NCBI RefSeq assembly: GCF_020748465.1
Contig: NZ_JAHZMP010000001.1
Coordinates: forward strand, 186,001 to 250,000
Origin: Terrisporobacter mayombei
Lineage (GTDB): Bacteria > Bacillota > Clostridia > Peptostreptococcales > Peptostreptococcaceae
Direction: 5' to 3'
DNA: 64,000 bases
In this document: positions 52,237-59,339 of the stretch, piece after piece
How the letters are laid out: every line of letters starts with the position of its first letter
How positions within the stretch are numbered: position 1 is the first letter of the stretch
Made by a program: the position numbers and the translations under genes
Notes under the pieces: generated by a model
The model's database searches: none
What the model saw: the letters and a program-made list of their open reading frames with translations, nothing else
Told to the model about the DNA's origin: nothing

Positions 52237-53808
52237 TTATTTTTCTACTTTTTTCTTATATGCCCTCCAAGTTATAGCCCATTTATCACTATCATCTAAT
52301 TCTGATTCATCTACTTTGTGAATACTACTTCTATAAGGTGCATTTATTGCCATATTTGCATCTTCATAAGCTTCATCTAATACGTGTGTTAATGTCGCTA
52401 TATATTCATCTATATCCTCTTTAGATGGAGTTTCCGTTGGTTCTAGAGTAATTGGTTCTTCTATATAGTATGGGTGATGACTAGTCCAGTAATGCATACC
52501 AAAGTCCATCATTCTTCTTTGTATATCTCCAGTCGTAACTGTAGTATCATCTCTTAATTTTTCTAAGGTATATCTTACTTGCTCTATTCTTTGTTTTCCT
52601 TTTATATACGGAGCATCTACTGCCTTATGCTTCATAAGTTCATTGAATAAGTAGTTATTATTTAAAACAGCAATTTTCGCAACTTCGTATAATCCATCAG
52701 CACCTAAGCTTCTTATCCAAGCATATGCCTTTAGCACTATTTGTGGTACCCCACTAAATATCCTAACTCTTCCTATACTATTTTCTAAATCATAATTTAA
52801 ATAGTACTCTTCTTTATCAGTATTGTAATCTACAAGGGGAGCAGGTAAGAATGATGCTAATTTATCAACTACACCTACTGCACCTGTTGCCGGTCCACCA
52901 CACCCATGAGGAGCTGAGAATGTTTTATGTATATTGAAGAAACACATATCAAATCCAGCTTCCTTAGCTCTAGTAACTCCTAAAAGGCCATTTGCATTTG
53001 CTTGGTCATAACAGCAAAGTCCTCCTACATTATGAACTAAATCTGTAAATTCTTTTATTCTTGGATTAAATACTCCTGTATCTTCTGGGTTTGCTACTAT
53101 AAATGCGGCTGTTCTTTCTGATATTGCAGTCTTAAATGCCTCAAAGCCTGGATATCCATTTTCATCTGGGAATATTTTTATTATTTTATATCCTTTTACT
53201 GCTGGAGCTGCTGCATCTGATGGATGTGAATATATTGTAGTTATTATTTCATCTCTTACATCTGAGTCACCATTTTTATCATGATACGCTCTTACTATTG
53301 AAGCCATAGTCATTATAGCCTGGCTTCCTCCACTTGGTTGAAATGAGAATCTATCCATACCAGAGATTTCTTTCATATACTCTTCTGTTTTGCTCATTAT
53401 TTCTAGTATTCCTTGAACAGTACTTTCATCTTGAAGTGGATGAAGTTCTGTCACTTGAGGAAGTCTTGCTAATTTTTCATTTATTTTTGGACTATACTTG
53501 ACAGTACAAGTACCTTGACCTATCTCTACGTTTAAATCAGCTCCTAGAGTTTGTTGTGAAAGTCTTAGATAATGTCTAAGAACCCTATGTTGAGCTACCT
53601 CAGGTAAATCTACACTTTTTCTTATAAAATTTTTAGGAAGTACACTTACACCATCACCTACAGCGCTTACTACTTCACAATCAGCGCTTGGTGGTATTAC
53701 TCCTCTTTCTCCTCTTTGAGATAATTCAAATATAATTGGTTCATCCCATTTAGCTTGATGAAAATTTCTAACTTTATAATCTCTATTTATAGCCTTCACT
53801 ATTATCAT
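52237..53808 (-). CDS. GcvPB-like PLP decarboxylase subunit, divergent
   Basis: A 523-residue protein related to glycine decarboxylase P-protein subunit 2 (usually about 485). The PLP lysine lies in CFFNIHKTFSAPHGCGGP. However, motifs are altered: where GcvPB has SAHGTNPAS-type sequence this protein has YSHPSDAAAPA, and NPEDTGVF stands where GcvPB usually has PSTHGVF. With the GcvPA-like subunit it should form the heterodimeric PLP enzyme. Missing H- and T-protein genes and these changes suggest a substrate other than glycine. Start at ATG 53808; a GTG at 53799 has better spacing to AAAGG. Confidence 0.82.
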   Translation of the reverse strand: MIIVKAINRDYKVRNFHQAKWDEPIIFELSQRGERGVIPPSADCEVVSAVGDGVSVLPKNFIRKSVDLPEVAQHRVLRHYLRLSQQTLGADLNVEIGQGTCTVKYSPKINEKLARLPQVTELHPLQDESTVQGILEIMSKTEEYMKEISGMDRFSFQPSGGSQAIMTMASIVRAYHDKNGDSDVRDEIITTIYSHPSDAAAPAVKGYKIIKIFPDENGYPGFEAFKTAISERTAAFIVANPEDTGVFNPRIKEFTDLVHNVGGLCCYDQANANGLLGVTRAKEAGFDMCFFNIHKTFSAPHGCGGPATGAVGVVDKLASFLPAPLVDYNTDKEEYYLNYDLENSIGRVRIFSGVPQIVLKAYAWIRSLGADGLYEVAKIAVLNNNYLFNELMKHKAVDAPYIKGKQRIEQVRYTLEKLRDDTTVTTGDIQRRMMDFGMHYWTSHHPYYIEEPITLEPTETPSKEDIDEYIATLTHVLDEAYEDANMAINAPYRSSIHKVDESELDDSDKWAITWRAYKKKVEK

Positions 53809-53821
53809 CCTTTCCTTTAAA

Positions 53822-55219
53822 TTAGTTTAATATATTTTTTAATTCTTCAACTAAAGTATCAATCATTTCCTTTGTATGAATTTCTGTTACACAGTATAAT
53901 CCACACTGACCTAACTCTTTGTAATCTTCACTTAAATCTTTTCCAGCAAAAATTCCTTTTTCTAGTAACTTACTATTTATATCTTTTACTGCTTTATTAG
54001 TAGAATTAAAATCTAATATAAACTCTTTAAAGAATGGAGAATTAAACTTTAGGCTAACTCCATCTATTTCGCTTAATTTTTTAGCTGCATACTGGCTATT
54101 TTGCATTATAGTTTGACCTACTTCATACATACCCTTAGGTCCCATAAGCGATAAGTAAACACCTGCTGTAATACCAAGTAGCGCAGATTGAGTTCCGACA
54201 AACTCCTTACCTTGTTCTCTTAAGTTTCCAAAAGATGTTCTGTCATATGCAACATCACCAAAGCCGTACTCACCTTCAACATCTGTTGGAGCTATTCCAA
54301 ATAATCTTGATGGATATTCAAGTACATATTCTTCTTCATCTCTAGTAGATATGAACCCTGCTTGTCCTCCTCCAAAGTTCATATGATTTCCTAAAACTTG
54401 AACGTCTCCTACTACTATATCTGCACCATATTGACTTGGAGGTGCAATTACTCCTAGAGATATTGGGTCAACGCCTACAATACTTATAGATCCAGCTTCA
54501 TGAGCTATGTCTGATATTTCTTGTCCTTGAGTTTCTATAAATCCAAGAGCTGATGGGTTTTCTATATAAACTGCACATACATTTTCATTCATTTTGTCTT
54601 TTAAATCATTTAAATCTAATAATCCTGTATTTTTATCGTAATCAACAAATATAAAGTTGATGTCTGGATCACAGTAGTTTTTCATTACTAAAAATCTTTC
54701 CATATGTATAGTTTTAGGGACTAGGGCTTCTTTTCTACCGTTTATTCTTGATGCCATTCTAACTGCTGTTGATGCAGCTTGTGAAAGGTCAAATGTAGGA
54801 ACACTAACTACATCCATATCTACTAATTCTGCTACTAAACTTTCATATTCAAATAAGCTTTGAAATCTTCCAAAATCATTATATGGTTCTCCGCCATAAG
54901 CTGTTAAAAATTCTGCTCTAGTATTAACTTCATCACATACTGCTGGCACATAATGTTGATAGCAACCATAACCTAAAAAGTTTAAATTATCTTCACAAGT
55001 AATATTTCTTTTAAGTATTTTTTCAATATGAGATTTTAGAGCATATTCAGAATGAATAGCTTTAGGCAAATTCATCTCTCTATTTAATCTTATTGAATCT
55101 GGTACTTCACTATGTAACTCATCTAAAGATCTTAAACCTATTTTTTGTAGCATTTCATCTTGAACTTCTTTAACTGAGTTTGGAATATATGGATGTGAAT
55201 CTAATCCCTTTATAGACAT
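53822..55219 (-). CDS. GcvPA-like PLP decarboxylase subunit, divergent
   Basis: A 465-residue protein related to glycine decarboxylase subunit 1. It begins HPYIPNSVKEVQDEML and has FLGYGCYQHYVPAVCDEVNTRAEF-type sequence (in pieces FLGYGCYQHY and VCDEVNTRAEFLTAYGG), close to the GcvPA pattern. It lies 13 bp upstream of the GcvPB-like gene and 37 bp after the SDR gene. RBS AAGGGGGTAATAAA. The subunit does not carry the PLP lysine but completes the active site in known P-proteins. Confidence 0.85.
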   Translation of the reverse strand: MSIKGLDSHPYIPNSVKEVQDEMLQKIGLRSLDELHSEVPDSIRLNREMNLPKAIHSEYALKSHIEKILKRNITCEDNLNFLGYGCYQHYVPAVCDEVNTRAEFLTAYGGEPYNDFGRFQSLFEYESLVAELVDMDVVSVPTFDLSQAASTAVRMASRINGRKEALVPKTIHMERFLVMKNYCDPDINFIFVDYDKNTGLLDLNDLKDKMNENVCAVYIENPSALGFIETQGQEISDIAHEAGSISIVGVDPISLGVIAPPSQYGADIVVGDVQVLGNHMNFGGGQAGFISTRDEEEYVLEYPSRLFGIAPTDVEGEYGFGDVAYDRTSFGNLREQGKEFVGTQSALLGITAGVYLSLMGPKGMYEVGQTIMQNSQYAAKKLSEIDGVSLKFNSPFFKEFILDFNSTNKAVKDINSKLLEKGIFAGKDLSEDYKELGQCGLYCVTEIHTKEMIDTLVEELKNILN

Positions 55220-55256
55220 TTTATTACCCCCTTATTATATATACACTAACTAATTC

Positions 55257-56033
55257 TTACGCTATTCCCCCACCATCTACAACTAGAGCTGTTCCAGTAA
55301 CCCAAGTTGATAGATCACTTACTAAGAACAATACAGAATTTGCAATATCTTCTGGAATACCTAATCTTTCTAATGGTCTACCTACTGCTGAATCTTTAAA
55401 GAATTCATCTTTATTAAATCCTAATTGTCTTCCTTCTTCTTGTAGCATATTTGTAGCAGTATCTCCTGGATTTATTGAATTGACCCTTATATTATCTTTA
55501 CCATGATCTATAGCCATAGCACGAGTTAAGTTTACTATTCCACCCTTAACTGCACAGTAAGCCGCTGCTTTATCTCCACCTTTTAATCCCCATCCAGAAC
55601 CAGTGTTTATTATACTTCCTCCACCATTTTTCTTCATAATAGGTATAACAAATTTTGATAGAAGATAAGTTCCTTTAAGCCCTACTCCAAGAACAAAATC
55701 CCATTCACCTTCTTCTAATTCAACTACAGTTTTTCTAACTGTAACACCTGCATTATTAAATAATATATCTATTCTTCCATAATCTTTCTCAATTTGTTCT
55801 ACAACTTCTTTTACATTATCATGTGAAGTTACATTACATTTATAAAATTTTGCTTCTCTCCCTTCATCTACTATGTTTTTTGCTTCTTTTTCTCCATCCA
55901 TATTTACATCAAGCATCATAACCTTTGCTCCATAAGCTGATAGTAATTGTGCCGTAGCTAGCCCTATTCCTGATGCTGCTCCAGAAATTACTGCTACCTT
56001 GTTACTTAAATCTAGTACTTCTCTTCTATTCAT
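55257..56033 (-). CDS. Short-chain dehydrogenase/reductase
   Basis: A 258-residue classical SDR from the ATG at 56033, seven bases after GGGGGG. It has the cofactor motif SGAASGIG, NNAG, the catalytic serine in NTGSGWG, and YCAVK with the catalytic tyrosine and lysine, then NSINPGDTAT. An aspartate at the end of beta-2 (MLDVNMD) favours NAD(H). It heads the operon and probably oxidises or reduces a hydroxy or keto intermediate before or after the P-protein-like decarboxylase. Confidence 0.9.
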   Translation of the reverse strand: MNRREVLDLSNKVAVISGAASGIGLATAQLLSAYGAKVMMLDVNMDGEKEAKNIVDEGREAKFYKCNVTSHDNVKEVVEQIEKDYGRIDILFNNAGVTVRKTVVELEEGEWDFVLGVGLKGTYLLSKFVIPIMKKNGGGSIINTGSGWGLKGGDKAAAYCAVKGGIVNLTRAMAIDHGKDNIRVNSINPGDTATNMLQEEGRQLGFNKDEFFKDSAVGRPLERLGIPEDIANSVLFLVSDLSTWVTGTALVVDGGGIA

Positions 56034-56157
56034 CACAGTACCCCCCATTTAGTAAATAACATACTAAGTATATAGTCTACTTAATATACATTGTATATTC
56101 TTGATTAGTAAAAAATAACCTTTAATTATTTTATATATATTAATTTTCACTGCTTAA

Positions 56158-56217
56158 ATTTAAATAATATTCATTTAAATGATATTTATTTAAATAATAT
56201 TCATTTAAATGATATTT
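56158..56217. repeat. Two perfect 30-bp tandem repeats upstream of the SDR operon
   Basis: A 30-bp unit starting ATTTAAATAATATTC occurs at 56158-56187 and again at 56188-56217 without change. Each unit contains two ATTTAAAT palindromes, giving four in a row. It lies 125-185 bp before the SDR start and may be a regulator-binding array. Elsewhere the 473-bp gap 56034-56506 shows no gene. Confidence 0.85.
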
Positions 56218-56506
56218 TTTTAATAAGTAAAAATAACAAAAAACTATGATTTTACATAATAAAATTATGAATCATAGTTTTATCTATCATTACAAGTTAG
56301 CATATAGCTTTTATAATCTCTTACTATATTTATGCTACTAACTAATAGTTTTTATGATACGGTTTTAATGATATGACTCTTTTGATACTTTTCTCATAGC
56401 TACTACACTTGATACTACTATCGCTGTTATTTAACTCATTGTAATACCATTTAGTATGATTAAAGGTGTAAATATGGATAAAATTAAAATAACTCAGACA
56501 TAATAT

Positions 56507-57006
56507 TTAACATATTTCTTCACCCATAAACCTTAAGAACTTCTCCTTTACTTCTTTATATCTATATCTACTAACAGGTATCTCTTCTCTACTTTCTAAT
56601 ATGGCAGTATTTGATTTTATATTTTCCACATAAGTTAAATTAACTAAAAAACTTTTATGACATCTTACAAATTTGTCTAGATTTAAGTCCATTTCTGTTA
56701 TTTCTAAACTATACCTTACATAGAAATCCTTATTTATTGTATGTATTAACATATCCTTTTTTGAACTTCTATATATGTTATTTCATTTGAGTAAATCTTG
56801 TAAGTATTAGACTTATTTTTTATTAAAATATAATGATTTTTATTTTTTTCAATTTCATTAATACAATTTAAAACATGCTTTTTTAATTCTTCTAATTCTA
56901 TTGTTTTTAGCAAATATCTATAAGCTCTTACCTCATAGCCTTCTTACATATAATCTATTAAATCCTGTGTTTCTTTTTCATCTTCACAAATTCCTATCTT
57001 AATCAT
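56507..57006 (-). pseudogene. LytTR response regulator, decayed
   Basis: An ATG at 57006 behind TGAGGAA opens MIKIGICEDEKETQDLIDYM, the first strand and helix of a receiver domain, then a TAA. The same frame resumes at EGYEVRAYRYLLKTIELEEL and a linker, with some 90 receiver residues deleted, and then shifts frame at an AAAAAA run near 56765. The LytTR DNA-binding domain follows (VRCHKSFLVNLTYVENI, EIPVSRYRYKEVKEKF) to 56507. A stop, a deletion and a frameshift show it is dead, though the last 81 codons remain open. It was probably an AgrA-type regulator. Confidence 0.85.
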
Positions 57007-57102
57007 AAATTCCTCATTATACACAATTTTTATCTTCCTTAATTTTGCATAACATTTTTTGCTTATTTATATCAATTATTCTTTCAATGATCTATTATTG
57101 TA

Positions 57103-57162
57103 ATTCTAACATTGATTTGTGTTTTCTAAGAAACAGATTAAAATTCATAATAAAAAAGCCAC
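57103..57162 (-). repeat. 60-bp duplicated segment, copy 2
   Basis: 54 of 60 bases equal 48990-49049. In this copy the GCCAC end is part of an intact terminator. Confidence 0.8.
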
Positions 57163-57184
57163 GAAGGTAAAAACTTCATAGCTT
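57152..57184 (-). terminator. Intrinsic terminator of the DUF421 gene
   Basis: AAGCTATGAAG and CTTCGTGGCTT pair on the minus strand and are followed by TTTTATTATG, 13 bases after the stop codon. Confidence 0.85.
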
Positions 57185-57196
57185 AGTTTAAAATTT

Positions 57197-57907
57197 TTAT
57201 AATATAGGTGTCGTGGGAATATTTACGTTCTTTAAATATATATTAACTTTTTCTGAACTATCAATATAAGCAAGTAAAACATCTGATATATTTTCAATAC
57301 CTTTGTTATGTAATTGTTTTTTTAGCCATTTATTACTCTTTCCTATGGATTTTAAATGACTATCAAGTATTTTTCCATCAATAATGAGATTTACACATAG
57401 GCCTTTATAATCAGTTTTAGTATTTAAATCCTTTGGTGTTAATGGGTTGTTCATAGACTTAAGCTGAATACTTAGATTACCACTTGTCTCCAAAATAGCA
57501 AACTCAATATCTCCTATGTCGAATACATCTTTTAACCTACATTCTTCAAGCAAGTCATTAATATTCATCTTAGTCTTTTTTAATCCGCCTTCATTTATTT
57601 GACCATTTTGAATTAAAATAGTAGGTACTCCATCTAGTATTCTTCTTCCTAAATAACTCCTTAGACTAATAATAGAAAGTAGTATGGGAAAAATAGCATA
57701 AATAATCATACCAGTTATACCTTGTATGTATGAAATGGAATCATCTATAGCTAGTTCAGAAGATATTGAACCAATTGAAATACCCACAACGTAATCAAAT
57801 AATGTTAGTTGAGATATTTGCTTTTTACCCATAATTTTTGTTAGTACAAACAATATACTTACTGATATTATGGATTTTAATGATACTTTAAATATTTCAT
57901 TAATCAT
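57197..57907 (-). CDS. DUF421 (YetF/YcaP family) membrane protein
   Basis: A 236-residue protein with three N-terminal membrane segments (SVSILFVLTKIMGKKQISQLTLFDYVVGISIGS in parts MGKKQISQLTLFDYVVG and ISIGSISSELA) and a cytoplasmic DUF421 domain with LEECRLKDVFDIGDIEFAILE. Family members affect spore germination or stress in bacilli; no biochemical role is settled. It lies downstream of a terminator and is separate from the hyp operon. RBS AAGGAGCTG. Confidence 0.88.
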   Translation of the reverse strand: MINEIFKVSLKSIISVSILFVLTKIMGKKQISQLTLFDYVVGISIGSISSELAIDDSISYIQGITGMIIYAIFPILLSIISLRSYLGRRILDGVPTILIQNGQINEGGLKKTKMNINDLLEECRLKDVFDIGDIEFAILETSGNLSIQLKSMNNPLTPKDLNTKTDYKGLCVNLIIDGKILDSHLKSIGKSNKWLKKQLHNKGIENISDVLLAYIDSSEKVNIYLKNVNIPTTPIL

Positions 57908-57965
57908 TTTTACACAGCTCCTTATCTATACTATATCTTTTCTTTCCCAATCAAAACTTATGCAA

Positions 57966-58008
57966 TAAAAAATGTAGCTACTAAGCTTTTATACTTAGTA
58001 ACTACATT
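57966..58008 (-). terminator. Intrinsic terminator of the hyp operon
   Basis: AATGTAGTTACTAAG and CTTAGTAGCTACATT form a 15-bp stem with one mismatch, followed on the minus strand by TTTTTATT, just after hypA. Confidence 0.88.
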
Positions 58009-58012
58009 CTAT

Positions 58013-58354
58013 TTAGTATGCTACTATTTCTTTAATTATAAACTCTTTTCCGCTGAGTAAGTCCCAAGCTTTGCTATCACAATGTGGACATACTCCTTTG
58101 TTCTCTTTTATATTAAATACTTTATTGCAGCTTTTACACATTCCATTTCCAGGCATGACCTCTATTTTTAGCTCTGTATTTTGCAATATTGTATTTTCTA
58201 TTGCTGCTGGATAACAAGCTTCTATATATTTAGGAATCATTGATGATAATTCTCCAATTTGCAATACTAATTTTTCTATTTTAGCTAAGTGATTTTCAAC
58301 TGCAACTTTTTCTACAGTTTTAACAACTTCTATTACCACTCCTAGTTCATGCAA
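58013..58354 (-). CDS. hypA: HypA nickel metallochaperone
   Basis: I place the start at the TTG at 58354, six bases after AGGTG, because the protein then begins MHELGVVIEV with the N-terminal Met-His-Glu that binds nickel in HypA. Starting at the GTG at 58363 would bury the histidine at position 5. The 113-residue product has the zinc site CKSCNKVF...GVCPHC. With HypB it inserts nickel, classically into [NiFe]-hydrogenase. It is the last gene of a four-gene operon that contains no hydrogenase. Confidence 0.93.
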   Translation of the reverse strand: MHELGVVIEVVKTVEKVAVENHLAKIEKLVLQIGELSSMIPKYIEACYPAAIENTILQNTELKIEVMPGNGMCKSCNKVFNIKENKGVCPHCDSKAWDLLSGKEFIIKEIVAY

Positions 58355-58380
58355 ATTTTTCACCTACTCTCATTGTCTAT

Positions 58381-59316
58381 CTACTTATTTTCAAAAGCTA
58401 CTTCTCTATAAGCATTTACCTCTCTATAAATTTCATCTTTTAAAGGATTAAGTTTATTTTTTCTTATTTTTCTAAATTGATAAATAGCTAAAGCTGCATT
58501 AGCTACTAAAGACACTAGACTTACTACAAAGAATGCTGTTGGGTTATGTGTTGTAGGTACTGGTGCTATTCTGTCAGCAAATTGTGGTACAGTCATAATA
58601 AACATAATCCAAAGAGCTAGTGTTTGAGCACGATGTTGTAGCCAAGCTCCTTTTTTTATAAAGAATGTTGGTATAGTACATGAAAGTAATAATGCCGCTC
58701 CACAGTAAATAGAGTGATCTGATATACAGTTGTAAGTATAAGCAAAGTTCCATAAATCATAAGCTATTATCCATGCCCATATCATATCTGGCCATATCAT
58801 ATCCTTTGTTTTATCTTTTGATATGAATATTCCACACCAACCACATATTGTGATTATGTTTAATATTCCTGCTATACCATTCATAATATTCCATGGTCCA
58901 GAAATAGTCCAAAGATTATCAACTACTCCTCCTCCAGTTAATCCATAACTGAATATTTGAAAATCTCTTATTGCAGCTTCCAATATGTTCACTGCTAAAA
59001 TAATTGCTGGAAGAGCCAATGCCCATTTTTTCTTTTGTAAAGATGGTATATATCTAATTGCCATAAACCAAACACATCCAGCTAGTGCAGAATATGTTTT
59101 TACCCAGTTAAACCAAGTTCCTGTTCCATATTCATTCCCTGCAGCTGCCGTAGTTGGCCATACATAAATTGTTAAAAATGTAGGTACTATTATAAATAAC
59201 AATATTCCCGTCCATTTTGTTGATCTTCCAAGTTCATTAAAAGCCATAAGTGCTAATAATACAAATAGGAATATTGCCAATCCCTGAAATGTCATTTGTT
59301 CATATAAAATTCCCAT
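58381..59316 (-). CDS. DUF5692-like polytopic membrane protein
   Basis: A 311-residue protein with about nine membrane segments. Key stretches are NELGRSTKWTGILLF, FLTIYVWPTT, GTGTWFNWVKTYSALAG and YDLWNFAYTYNCISDHSIYCG, the last with a histidine and cysteines in a membrane region. The name DUF5692 is from memory of similar clostridial proteins. A second copy starts at 63783. It lies 23 bp after the Fe-S/FAD gene and 26 bp before hypA. It could anchor the oxidoreductase or move electrons, protons or metal; that is inference. Confidence 0.78.
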   Translation of the reverse strand: MGILYEQMTFQGLAIFLFVLLALMAFNELGRSTKWTGILLFIIVPTFLTIYVWPTTAAAGNEYGTGTWFNWVKTYSALAGCVWFMAIRYIPSLQKKKWALALPAIILAVNILEAAIRDFQIFSYGLTGGGVVDNLWTISGPWNIMNGIAGILNIITICGWCGIFISKDKTKDMIWPDMIWAWIIAYDLWNFAYTYNCISDHSIYCGAALLLSCTIPTFFIKKGAWLQHRAQTLALWIMFIMTVPQFADRIAPVPTTHNPTAFFVVSLVSLVANAALAIYQFRKIRKNKLNPLKDEIYREVNAYREVAFENK

Positions 59317-59339
59317 AATAAGTACTCCTATCTATTGCT

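Noticed and set aside
56034..56506. Glycine riboswitch before the SDR-GcvP-like operon
   Set aside because: I looked for tandem glycine aptamer cores and found only AT-rich sequence and the 30-bp repeats.
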